DNA of 64,000 nt from Isoetes taiwanensis. Lineage: Eukaryota; Streptophyta; Lycopodiopsida; Isoetales; Isoetaceae. Positions 1 through 10,348 of this stretch are shown piece after piece. The notes below the pieces were generated by a model. It was not told where the DNA came from and did no database searches. It saw only the letters and a program-made list of their open reading frames with translations. The DNA is taken from contig JAJEKV010000001.1 in NCBI GenBank assembly GCA_021234155.1, positions 15,661,203-15,725,202 of the forward strand, read 5' to 3'. Position 1 is the stretch's first letter. The number at the start of each line of letters is the position of its first letter. The translations under genes were made by a program, and so were the position numbers.

Positions 1-800
1 CTGGAGCAGTAGAAACTGCCCCAGCCATTAGTAGAAATTGTTCTACTGCATTACTTAAACGAAGTTCCCGGGCTTTGCCTTCAGCAGCCCACTTTTGCAA
101 GTTTTCTTGCATCAACTCCAGGGTATTCTTGAACTTGGCTTGTTCACATTTCGTTCAGTTCCCTAGACGATCGGTTGAAAAGAACTTCATTATGGTCAGG
201 TAAGTTCCCACTTACCGGACCCTGCTCAGTATTTGCTCCCGGAGCGTTCTTGACATCACCAATATCTGCATTAGCTGCACTTGCAGCAGTTGCATGGACA
301 ACATCTACAGGGTCAGCTACTACTGGAGCAGCATTAGAGGGTGCTATCTCGTCCAAATTGAACTCGGGCAATTCATCTTCCAGATGAATGTCCTCGAGAG
401 CAGGTATTATGCCGTCTTCTGGCGGATGCACTTCTGGCAATCCGTCAATAGATCCTACTGGCATATCCGGCACAGATTCAGTCATACTGCGCTCTGATAC
501 CACTGTTGCAGCACAAAATTTTTTCCTGATGAACAATCCTTGCCACGTAGTAAACGCCGACTAGCTTCCACCCTCACCCTGCCCCAGATGAATATCAGCC
601 GGCTGCCCAACTCAATCCGGCTCTTGGCAGTAGCAATCTGCCTTAGGGCCACAATCACAGCCTCAGGCTGCACATCCGACCTCAAGGCCCAAGTCTTGAA
701 TCAAACAGACAAGTCTGATAGCAGAATCGACCTTCCAATCCTTCTGATCCAATTTCGTCCCCTCAGCCAATACTTCCTCCCAGCTTTATAATCCATCAAC
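1..800 (-). pseudogene. Gag-like ORF of an LTR retrotransposon, frameshifted, cut by the window edge
   Basis: Read on the minus strand from about 797 downwards, three consecutive stretches look coding but lie in different frames. The first has acidic and hydrophobic helices with KLDQKDWKVDSAIRLV. The second has VIVALRQIATAKSRIELG. The third (536-144) is acidic and Pro/Ala-rich. After a further frame change near 145 comes a coiled-coil-like stretch with ENLQKWAAEGKARELRL that runs off position 1. A primer-binding-site-like sequence lies just upstream, so I infer a degraded gag N-terminal region. I do not recognise the exact family; a host gene exon set is the alternative. The frame changes could be real decay or base-call errors. 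Confidence 0.4.
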
Positions 801-902
801 TTAAGTTCACTATCAGTCTTCTATGACCAAAACCAGCCAGCTTAGCCTTTTATCCGATCCCAATCCGTCCTCTATAGCTTAACTAATAGATCTGGCAGCC
901 GG

Positions 903-915
903 ATCTCTGATACGA
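903..915 (-). other. Primer binding site-like sequence (tRNA-iMet), minus-strand LTR element
   Basis: The minus strand reads TCGTATCAGAGAT, differing by single bases from the plant initiator-Met primer binding site TGGTATCAGAGC. It lies about 100 bases upstream of the gag-like reading frame on the same strand. Sequence from 916 to roughly 1350 would then be the element's 5' LTR, but I could not define LTR ends. Confidence 0.4.
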
Positions 916-2290
916 TTTCGCTCCCTTCTATTCATAACAGGTTTAATGAACCCACCCAATAACTTGGTGCCACGTGTCCATTTAATAAACATTAATATCC
1001 ATAGCTAACTTATTATTCTTCTATGTTAATACATTTGGCCCCTAGTGCCTATACAAGTTCCATTAACATTAACATAACAATGCTAACCATGCACCCATAT
1101 AGGTCTTTTGTCTCTGCAAACCCCGCTAGCTCCTTCCGCACTAATATTTAGCAATTAGTGCCCCCTAGCGAACCATTACCCGCTGCTTGCCATTATTACC
1201 ACTTATCCCGCATTCCGTCACCATAGACTGATTACAGTCAACATGGCCCATTAAATCACAACCGCCCGGCAATCGTGACCAACATTATCCCCGTGCTCAT
1301 GAACGTCCGTCAAGGGTCCGATTCCGGCTATGCCCTTGGGAGCACCTGTAACACTTTGAGTATTTTCTAGATTTGTTATGCCCTACCTTACAACAGCAAA
1401 AATTGAAGCAATACTTCTCACACTTTATAAATCTTAAATGATATCCCAAACACTTCAGTTCCTTCTTTTATCCAACGTGAATTACTATGTACTGGTCCAT
1501 GTCACTGCACATTGTATGCATCCTTTGCACAATTAGCTTCTGACCTGAACAAATGCACTCTCAAGGTAACTGTCATAGAAGCCAGGCTCCAAAAAGAATC
1601 AACTATTTTAAAAAGATCCATCCCCATATCTGAACGAAGTCGAGGAAGTAAAGTGATTTGGGAATCACATCTAGAAATGTAAGAACTTCTAGACACAAAA
1701 ATCAGATATAAAAATATGACAAGCAGAACCTGTCAAATATAGAGAACCCATCAATTAAAGAGCAGCACATATTGTGAATAGTAAAATAAGCAGTTGTGCT
1801 CACGTCTTGAAAATACATGCTTTCTGATGTGTGCAAATTTTAATGAATATATTTGTCTAAAAGATCACGACCGCGATTATTCTGACAAGATTTGTCTATT
1901 TTTTAGATTAATATTAGGTAATTCCAAGCTGTAAACTCTTTACATTTTGTCTTGCTTTCTTGTCCAAACTATCGCCATGGCGATCTTTGGGAGCATAAGT
2001 GATGCTTTTGGAACCCCATTGTTAATGTTATGAAACCTAGAGGCTATAGTTATACAAAAGATTTTCGGCGCTTGTAATTTTTTCAAGCTGATTTACTAAT
2101 TATTAACGCTTCATTCTGGTTGCATACAACCATTTTTTAGTTTGCCTGACATGACCCCGACCTATTTCATTCTCAAACGAGAAAATGAAATTTCTCTAAT
2201 TAATGAAATCTTGCTTCCTCCTGTGTGGTGCACCACCTCAGTGGGGCTAAATTGTGTACGGGCATGAGAGAACCATGACCCTCTAACTGT
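916..2290. other. Intergenic / possible LTR remnant; no gene recognised
   Basis: The left part may be the LTR that precedes the minus-strand primer binding site. A 64-codon minus-strand ORF at 1502-1696 is preceded by a pyrimidine-rich TCTAG acceptor-like site, so a terminal exon cannot be excluded, but nothing recognisable is encoded. The remainder is AT-rich without features. Confidence 0.3.
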
Positions 2291-2296
2291 TTGTAG

Positions 2297-2930
2297 TTGG
2301 CATGGATCTCTGGGAAAGAGTATTTTCCTCTGGTCTTACAAAATATAAAGATATATAAGATGTTTAATATTTATAATTTCTCAACTAATTTTGATTCCCC
2401 TTCTAAAGCTAGTGTTTATTGGAATATTCCCAAGGATATAGAGTTTAGATTATTCAAGAATGTATGGAATCCTGCTATGCTTTCAAAATTGCATATTTTA
2501 TTTGGCTGGTAGCTAGCAAGAGTGTTCCTAATATGGAAACATTTTTTAACCCTGGACAGTAAATATGCTTATTGCTCCTCCGGTTTGGGTCCTATAGGCC
2601 AATTAGTCTCCGTGGACGATAAAAACTTTATTCTATTCTTCATGCCAATGTTTTGAATGTTAATGCTAGAGTTTCACCAAATTGCCCATTAGATTGCATC
2701 ACATCTTTATCTGCCCGGATTTATTTTCCATTTTGGACTGATTTGAGTTACACTTTGCTATGCATAGGCCTTCGAATATTTTAAATTTTATTATGAAGCT
2801 TGATTTGCAGTTTGATGAAGCAAAGGCTCGGAAATATAGAGGTCAGACATATTTAGTTCAAAGAGTGTGATTATAGTTTCTGGACAGGGATAGTCGAAGG
2901 AAAATTACTGCAAAATTATCATGTACCTAT
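2297..2930 (+). pseudogene. Possible LINE remnant (RT-associated zinc-binding region)
   Basis: The plus-strand reading at 2297-2512 contains the stretch IEFRLFKNVWNPAMLSKLHI followed by LFGW. It resembles the 'W..IW..K.PPK...FLWR' core of the zinc-binding domain downstream of plant LINE reverse transcriptases. Coding-like pieces continue in other frames to about 2930, with stops between them. No endonuclease or RT motif is visible upstream, so this would be a 5'-truncated, decayed copy. The match is short and the call tentative. Confidence 0.3.
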
Positions 2931-3658
2931 CATGCAGCCTTAGTTCCGAGATCACTTTCATTTCCTTAATTCATATGCTTTTCAAACTATCTTTTCGCAC
3001 ATGTATTTGGCTTCGTAGTATCTTCACAGAGCAGACCGGCTAAGTTTTTGTAAGTTTCCAAGGCTATAGGTTCAGCAAATTAGATTCTGCACAATCCTAT
3101 TTTTTTTACAACTGAACTCTAATGACAAACAGTTGTTTCAAAACGATATTGATTTTGTTTTTCCAATGGTCTCAAAATGTTTGGCCACTAAACTTTCGAA
3201 GGTTTATATTTACGTCTAAACTCTTTAAGGTTGATGAAGTTCTCGACCATGATCATTAACTATATTATACTTGTTTCCATAACTAATAGTGAAAAAAAGG
3301 GGCCGGGGGGGACCACCGGGAGGGGGGGGGGGGGGGGTCTCCTCCTGCCTCATCGGGCCACAACATATCAATCAATTTTCTCAATTCAAGTACTGGGGTA
3401 CACTGCATTAGCTATTAGCCATTTACGTGCACAATATTGTTAATATCTGAGTAAAGAAACCGTTGCATAACGGACAAATATCGTAACTTTGTGTACAAAG
3501 AAGCTTGTTCAGAACAATCAGAATCCAAAATATCAAACTTGTGTAGTCCTTTCTTGCAATACAGAAAATGAAGACCAAGGGTAGGAGTGCGTCTTCCCTA
3601 GCATTTGTTTTGTTTTGTTCTACCAGATACTCGTCATTCTAGATCTTGTGCACATTTG
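2931..3658. other. AT-rich spacer with a G-rich low-complexity block
   Basis: No gene is recognised. At 3298-3340 there is a strongly G-rich block with a run of about 16 G, which could form G-quadruplex-type structures or mark a homopolymer assembly problem. Confidence 0.5.
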
Positions 3659-5195
3659 TGACGTTCCAGCATAATATACGGTCCGAATACGTATATTATA
3701 GTGCCACGTCATATGTATATGTCACCATGACAAGTACTTGAGAGCCGTAAAGAGTTGCGCCTAGGGGGCAACCTCGTATGTTGCACATGTATATTAAACA
3801 TATGCAATTAAACCCCCTTGCCAAGTGGAAAAGCCCCATTTGATCCTTTCTAGCCTAACCCTAAAAGTTCATGTATAAGGAACAAAAGGGGAAACCCTAA
3901 ACCTTTCCCATTTTCGCATTTTGGCTTCCCTGAGACATTCTGGCCAAGCCAAGCTGCTATTCCGCATTGCCAAGCACCGCCAAGCCGCCTTTGCACAACA
4001 GTTCTCTCAGGAGCAGCTGCCTTCAGCAAGAATGAAGGCATGGACGCGATTTGGGGAGCTGGAGCAAGCCAAGGATCAGGTAACCTGCGATTCCGTTGTG
4101 CAAAGCCGACACTTAGCCCAGCAATGAGCTAGGGTAGTATGTTGGATCAGTCTTAGCAGCCTTGTAGATCCTAAGATCACCAGCCGTAATGAAGGAACCT
4201 AACCATGTATGTTTAGGGAAGATAGATTAGATCTATTCAGTATTTCAGTTCTTTGATGATGATGTTGTTCCATTCTATGCTCTCCTGTGTATGTGGGAAG
4301 GGGGGTAGAGACCCTGAAACCTTCAGTACCAGATGATCCTCGATAACCTCATTAATTCCCAATTAATGTGGCCCGTGTACAAGAGCCCTCCTGGTTGTGA
4401 GTGGCGAGGCTAGACCGATGGAATAAGGGGGGACTTGTCCCATCACTGATCGATCCCTCTGGTGTGTAAAGCCTACCAGGGATCTTAGCGGGCTAGGCTT
4501 AATGGTTTGCCACTGCGTGTGGGCAAGGCATGAGCTCGACACCTCTTGGGTGATGCGTCACCTTCAATGGGGTTCAAGTCAAATACGGGCAGTGGCTCTT
4601 TAGTCGCCTGTGATGGGCATGCATGCCTCTGGAGGGGAGGTGACTCTCCTCCTTTCTCATCGGGACTGGGAAGATGCAACCCAGCAGTAGCCCCTCTGGC
4701 TACGTACCCGGCAAGCTACGGTCCAGTCCCTAGACTCTTCAACCTATTCTGCAAAGTGTGCATGGGAGGGGCAGATGGAGTGGACTGCCCAACAGCCATG
4801 TTCCTATGCCAACCCAGTCCATTCTTATGAACTCCGTCTGCAATGACTTCTGGAGGCCCAAGCCGTCAATCCATACCCCGGAGTCTGAGCCATTGGGTAG
4901 GATTCTCCATGTGATGATGATATTGTTGATGTGTTATTACATGTATATTATGGTGTAGTCATCCTTCAGGGTGACTCTGTTTATATATTGATGTCATGTG
5001 CTTATGTTTACTCACGCTTCCGCAGCTAGGATGGTCCCGAAGGAAGACGGGACAAATGACCCATCCATTCTTCCTCATCGATCCCTTGTCAAGGGATTGG
5101 TGTCAGGTGGATAGCCCCTGTCAGTTTGGCTGCCAGGGGGATGAACTCCGCCTTCCAATACGATGGGGGCATCGTAAACGAAGTAGGGGACGTCA
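3659..5195 (+). mobile_element. 5' LTR of a Ty3/gypsy-type element
   Basis: The block begins TGACGTTCCAGC and ends GGGGACGTCA, so its termini form a TGACG...CGTCA inverted repeat. A perfect primer binding site follows after three bases. Its start matches that of the LTR at 40135 (TGACGCTTCCAGC). Interior landmarks are shared with the LTRs at 28699 and 40135: 'GGGAAGG..GGTAGAGACC', 'GTGTGCA..GAGGGGC.GATG', and a conserved region around 5030-5150. Length is about 1.54 kb. No matching 3' LTR is found downstream, so the element is truncated. Confidence 0.75.
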
Positions 5196-5198
5196 TAG

Positions 5199-5210
5199 TG
5201 GTATCAGAGC
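5199..5210 (+). other. Primer binding site, initiator tRNA-Met type
   Basis: TGGTATCAGAGC is a perfect copy of the common plant LTR-retrotransposon primer binding site complementary to the 3' end of initiator tRNA-Met. It lies three bases after the LTR end, which fixes the orientation of the element as plus. Confidence 0.85.
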
Positions 5211-5404
5211 ATGATCTTGGTAGTCCAAGATCGGGCATTGACCATTCCCTTTTAGGACTAACAGTAGACTTTCAGCCTTGGGAATATCAACCTAAGCATG
5301 AACCTCGAAAATTTTGGAAATTTTTTTTCCAATCTTGAGAGCAATAAAGTAGAGTAATGTTAAGTTAGGATGAATGGTAGAAAAAAAAAAAACCGAAAAA
5401 TTCT

Positions 5405-5690
5405 GGCCATTAGGAAGTAACCCCTCACAGAGTGCGTCTTGGGCATTTCCAAAAGTTTTGAGAATGCTTCTCGTGCACTGTGTGAGTGGTTGACCCATTT
5501 TGACCTAGTTAGATATATAATTAGAGTAATTTGCTAGCTCAGAGTAGCTTAAAGCTTGAATTTGAGCTAGGAATGTATGTAAAACTTAAAGTTGAAAAAG
5601 GAGTGACCCTCACGTAGTGCTTCCGGCATTTCCAAAAGTTTTTGAGAATACTTCGCATATTGTGAGTGGTAGGTACTTTTTGGCGTGAAG
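5405..5690 (+). repeat. Direct repeat in the element's leader
   Basis: Two copies of about 90 bases, near 5411 and 5599, share GGCATTTCCAAAAGTTTT, GAGAAT.CTTC and TGTGAGTGGT. They are separated by about 100 bases inside the untranslated leader between the primer binding site and the gag-like start. Confidence 0.7.
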
Positions 5691-5872
5691 GAACCCAAAC
5701 GTATTAATCTAGCAAACACTAATGCTTTACGTAATGGTATAACATGAAATTGCAGGTCAAGACCCTAAAATTCAGACCTATAGATAGACCCTTAGGTTCT
5801 TTCATTTTCACCTTTCTTCTCCACCAAGCCAGAAGGCAATTTTAGGCGCCAGAGGCGAATAAGAGAGCCAAA

Positions 5873-6960
5873 CATGGCCCCACCAAAGAGAGATCAAGCC
5901 TGAAATTTGTTATGCCAGAGAATTATACCAGCAATCTAAGTTCTGGCAGCTCAACAGAAGGCTAGAGAGGCTAAGGAAATCCAGCCAGTAAAAGTGTAAA
6001 ATCCCAACCCTAACCTGAGGCTTGTGTGGAGGAAGACCAGTAGTAGGAGGACTACTCAAGATCACGTAACCCCGATGATCAAAAAAACCTCGAGGATTAG
6101 GGAAATGGCCAGGAGGAGGACAACGAGGGAGGGCGAGCCGACTCTAAGAGCTACGGCCAAAGAAAATTGCTAAGAGGAAGAGGCTTAAGAGGAAGAGAAT
6201 TGCAGAGAGGGAGAGTGCGCATATCAAAGGAGGAGCAGCCGAAGGAAGCCAAAGCGGGAAGGACCTCGAATGCCAAAGAAACCCCAGGCACGGTCAACAC
6301 CAATAAAAGGGTTAGTATAAGGAGCGAGCCCTCGACACCCACCATTGCCTGCATCGGATATGCACTGATGAGGATGCATCAAGAGTTCTACCAATAGAAG
6401 GTTCCGACCTTCAAACCCGTATGATGAGGAGGAAGAATTTAGCCACTTCATACCCGGCGGCCGGGTTAACAATCAACCCAAGAAGCGGGGCAAAACCGCC
6501 AGAAATCCTTTGTATTTCAAGCACTAACGAGTGCCAGAAGAAGTTGAGTACAACGAAAATACGAAGATGTACGAGAGTACCTCAAATTTACTACAAACAA
6601 GTGTAAACACACATGGAGGGAGGAAGGCCGACAAAGAAGAACACCTTGAAGCCGCCTCCGGAGAGACCCGTACCACTTAAGAAACCCATGAAGAGAAAGG
6701 CGGACTCCTATTTTGCAAGAGATGATGCCCTAAATTGTTTGTTTTATTACATAGAAGATTGTTTTCTGGCTAAAACATATGATTGGAGGGCAGGTCTGCT
6801 GACATGATAGCCCGTCTTTTAATGCACCTATACATACTGGAGAGAAGGCTATAGAAGTTGGCACATTTGGTTCATCTAAAGCCATTATGCTGGTAGACGG
6901 AGAATCTTTCCATAGTTCTATTATCATAGCTGGAGCCAATGTGCATGTATGTATCAATGT
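5873..6960 (+). pseudogene. Gag-like region of the 3.66-kb LTR element, frameshifted
   Basis: An ATG at 5873 opens MAPPKRDQA. A frame change leads to ARELYQQSKFW and QLNRRLERLRKS, a pattern like the N-terminal helices of plant Ty3/gypsy gag proteins. An Arg/Glu-rich stretch follows (about 6150-6300), then NPYDEEEEFSHFIPG near 6410. A basic/proline segment, PPPERPVPLKKPMKRK, lies near 6655. All are in different frames with intervening stops. No zinc knuckle, protease or RT is visible downstream, so the element appears to stop around 7 kb. Confidence 0.4.
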
Positions 6961-7074
6961 TTCCTTTTATAATACGTAGCTCAATGCTTAGAGGTTTGCT
7001 TTCTCTCTTTGATGTACAACAATGTTGTGGAGGTGGGATATCTCAACTGCCAAATGATTTCATGTAAGCCTATA

Positions 7075-7612
7075 TATTGCACACACGCATTGCAAAAGGT
7101 AAGCGTGCATTTGTAGTCATGGCTTAGATTTTGTTTGTGGTTATTAATGTGTCGTGGCCTTCCTTGCAGCTATGGTCGTTTTCGCTTTGTGTAGTTAGAA
7201 AGTATCAAACTGCTACCACATCGACTTAAAAATACTCGAAACATTCAAGTCATCCATGCTTAAATTTATACATTTCTAGCAAGCAAATGGAGCTTCAACT
7301 CTTAAGGGCTTAAAACAATCTTGAAGAGGGCATTGTCAATCTTAGATAAAGATTTAGAGCTCAAGCAGATATATTAGCGCAAACCCTGTCCTTGCGCACA
7401 TGTATTGCAAGAGGTTAGCTTGCATTTGGAGTTTTGGCTTAGGTTTTGTTTGTAGTTACTAATGTACCCCGGCCTTCCTTGCATCTTTGGCTATTTTCGC
7501 TTTGTGGTAGTTAGAGGGTATCCAACTACTACCACATCGGCTTTAAAATATTCAAGTAATCTATGCTTAAATTTATAGATTTCTAGCACGTGAACGAAGC
7601 TTCAGCTCTAAG
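7075..7612 (+). repeat. Tandem duplication of ~235 bp (two copies)
   Basis: 7075-7312 and 7385-7612 are clearly homologous. Both contain TTTTGTTTGT.GTTA.TAATGT, GGCCTTCCTTGCA, TTTTCGCTTTGTG and CTACCACATCG in the same order. Diverged single bases and small indels indicate an old duplication. No coding potential is seen. Confidence 0.8.
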
Positions 7613-8650
7613 GTATACGTATTATTGATCTCTAGTTTCAAAGGGGATGTCAGGGATGAATTGGCTTCAGGCTTGCTACCTAGTGAAACCATGTGGCATG
7701 ACCATGTGTAGTCATTAAGTTTTGTGATTGTCTATTTCTCCTTTGATATGGGCCTCTCAATAAAGTGTTTGAATCAACAAGTGATATTAAATAATTCAAG
7801 ATGTCAAATAATGTGTTGGTAGAGAAGACCTATTTTGATCTGATTTTCTAACATGGTCCTTGTTTGCATAGCAAATTATTGGTTGGAGAAAGACTAGCTC
7901 AAAGTAAGTCCTTGCCCATTATATATGAAGTGGCCATAACCAAATGTATTATTATGGCATAGAAGCATGCCATATACATGCTATCTTCTATGCCCCAAAT
8001 ACAACCCCCATGCTCTTCATTTTTTATTGGGCGAGGCATCTAGATTTTATTCTCACATTGGTCATCACAGTTCACATTTTGTATAGATCTAATAGGTTGC
8101 TTTGTTTGGATTATATGCTGTAATTTTCATTCTCATACTAGGTGACGACATGAAATACTGATTTAAAAAGAAACAACGTTGACGGCTCTTGCATTTTGTT
8201 AACATGTTATGTGCTCAAGTCTTGTTTGGGCTTAGTTGTAGGCCAGATTACACAGATTATCCCTGTGAATAGTGGCTTGTGTGTGGCTAGGCTAGTGGAA
8301 TATATTTGTGTATTGCAATAGGTAAAGTAGGCATCACATGGTAAGCTAAAGCAGCAAGGCTTAGGTTTAATTAATTTTTTCTTGCTAAAATCGTCCATTG
8401 GAGGGTGGATATGCATAGCAAAGCATTGGGTTTAGGACCTAATGGCTTTGTCTAGAGTACAGTTGGTAATACACCCATAAGAAGGCACGTGATTGTACTT
8501 AAGGTGTATAAGCCTCAGAGGGTAGTGTCAAGTATTTAGTTCCCTGCACTGGTTTGTAGTTGCTTTTGCTAGAGGTTTATATGTTGCATGTTCAGACGTG
8601 ATTTGAAAAAGAGGTACAACTGTCTATAAGTCTTATTTGTAAATGTTTCT
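7613..8650. other. Intergenic, no feature recognised
   Basis: AT-rich sequence with only short chance reading frames. I see nothing in it. Confidence 0.5.
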
Positions 8651-8659
8651 TGCTTAGTA

Positions 8660-8866
8660 AATAGAATAGAATAGGAATAGTAGATAGGATAGGATAGATA
8701 GATAGGATAGATAGATAGATAGGATAGGATAGGATAGATAGACAGATAGATAGATAGGATAGAGATAGATAGATAGACAGATAGATAGGATAGATAGATA
8801 GATAGGATAGATAGTTAGATAGGATAGGATAAATAGAATGTAGGTCAGAATAGAATAGAATAGATT
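8660..8866. repeat. GATA/GGATA/GAATA microsatellite
   Basis: About 200 bases of GATA, GGATA and GAATA units, impure and interrupted by GACA. It ends in a (GAATA)n block joined directly to retroposon-like sequence, so it may be an expanded retroposon tail. Confidence 0.9.
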
Positions 8867-8945
8867 TTAGTCCCCGCTCTGAGAATCGACAAATTCGGAA
8901 CCTAAACAAAAGAGAGCATCAAACGACATCACAGATTAAACCCCT
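8846..8945 (-). mobile_element. Retroposon 3' end with (TATTC)n tail, copy 1
   Basis: After (GAATA)n the plus strand reads GATTTTAGTCC, then GAGAGCATCAAA and CAGATTAAACCCCTCC. It aligns in order with the copies at 20751, 43393 and 46010. Read on the minus strand, a body ends in a pentanucleotide tail, as expected for a LINE or SINE 3' end. Confidence 0.5.
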
Positions 8946-10190
8946 CCCCTACCAGCCTAAGTACAGGAAAACCTAACAGATAAGTATGCCGCACTGCATA
9001 ATCAGAGTAGGATAGCCAATATCGCCCTGAGTGAATACAAGGATGAAAAGCGGATGAAGACTGGTTTATTGCTGTGTTTGGTACCGCTTTGAAATGCAAC
9101 ACCACTTTGGCAGAGGTTATGTTGGTTATGCTAGTTTTCTTGCTCACCATTTTTTTGATGTGCTACTAGAGGAGCATGCAAGGTTGGTGTTTTGATAATG
9201 GGTAAAATAGGCATGCAAAACCGATAAGTTCGCTTCTAGAAGGGTATTAGATCAAGGCTTGCAGAGGTCGCTTGGAGGCTGTCGCCAGGTGGTCATCGTG
9301 AAGGTGATGTTAGCGTCGAAGAAGCCGCAACCTGGTATGCAATATCTATTGCAAATAATGGGGTTGTATGTATATATTCTTAAGCTTTTGTCGTTGTCGC
9401 TATTGCAAGCGGGGTGTGATGATGTATTTCTAGAAAATGGGACTTCATGATATGCCGTAAGTACAGGTTGTCAGTGTTGGTTAAGCAAAAGTACCGCATC
9501 CTGCGGTAGGCTGATGCGTGTTGGTGTGGTAATAGTTTGAGGAGTGTATGAAATGGTCAATGCTATTATCCGCCTAGGCCTGTAAAAGCTAGCCAACTAT
9601 GTTGCATGTAAATTGCTTCAATTTGGTCTAGAAGGATGTTATCTTTACACTGAGTTATCTGTTTGAGTTTGGATAGGTGGAACAAATGGCTTTATGCTGA
9701 AAATTTGGTTGCCCGATGTAATACACCCGGATCCTTGAGAGTTGTTTGTATGGCATCCTTGAGAGTTGTTTGTATGGTAGTTTTAACTGCATGCATGCTG
9801 TGATTGTTCAGCTGACGCTCTATATTTTTCCTTTTTGTTTAGGGTAAATTTGTCATTGCTTTTTAGGTGCAATTTAATTCTAAGGGGTGGTACGTTGTAT
9901 CTACTAGGAGAATTGCTGGTTCACAAGCCCTACAAAATATTGCTTCTACACCCCATCTACAAATATAATGGCAAGAGCAACCCATAGTGCGTTAGCATCT
10001 TATATTTGTAAATATCTTAACTTTTCCTCCACAATTCTTATCCACCAGAATTCTTATCTCCTTCCTCTGGAAATATCTTCCTTTTTCTTTGCCTACTTTT
10101 CACATAAAGGGGAAATTCTTGCCTACTACAATTGCTTCTTCAATAGAGAATAGAATAGAATGGAATGGTTTTTTATCCCCTTGTGTGAGA
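8946..10190. other. Intergenic DNA downstream of the CFAP251-like gene
   Basis: No gene is recognised. A 25-bp unit (ATCCTTGAGAGTTGTTTGTA) is tandemly duplicated at about 9731-9779. A short (GAATA)n tract sits at 10145-10165. Confidence 0.5.
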
Positions 10191-10196
10191 TTTATT
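10191..10196 (-). terminator. Candidate polyadenylation signal of the CFAP251-like gene
   Basis: AATAAA on the minus strand, about 150 bases past the predicted stop codon. The sequence is canonical but AT-rich DNA produces this motif by chance. Confidence 0.35.
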
Positions 10197-10348
10197 TTCC
10201 TATACAATAAATGCATCATTGTATTTTTTATTTTGCAATTGCCACTAAATCAAACCTTTGGCAGCAATACTTGGGACCACACATCAGACATCTAATGAGC
10301 TGTCAACAAATCAAAAGTGCGAGTATATACAAAAACATAAAAATATCA

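Noticed and set aside
3231-3443. 70-codon ORF with a glycine run
   Set aside because: It is generated by the G homopolymer block and has no other coding sign.
8592-8909. 105-codon Ile/Tyr/Ser-rich ORF
   Set aside because: It is a translation of the GATA microsatellite.
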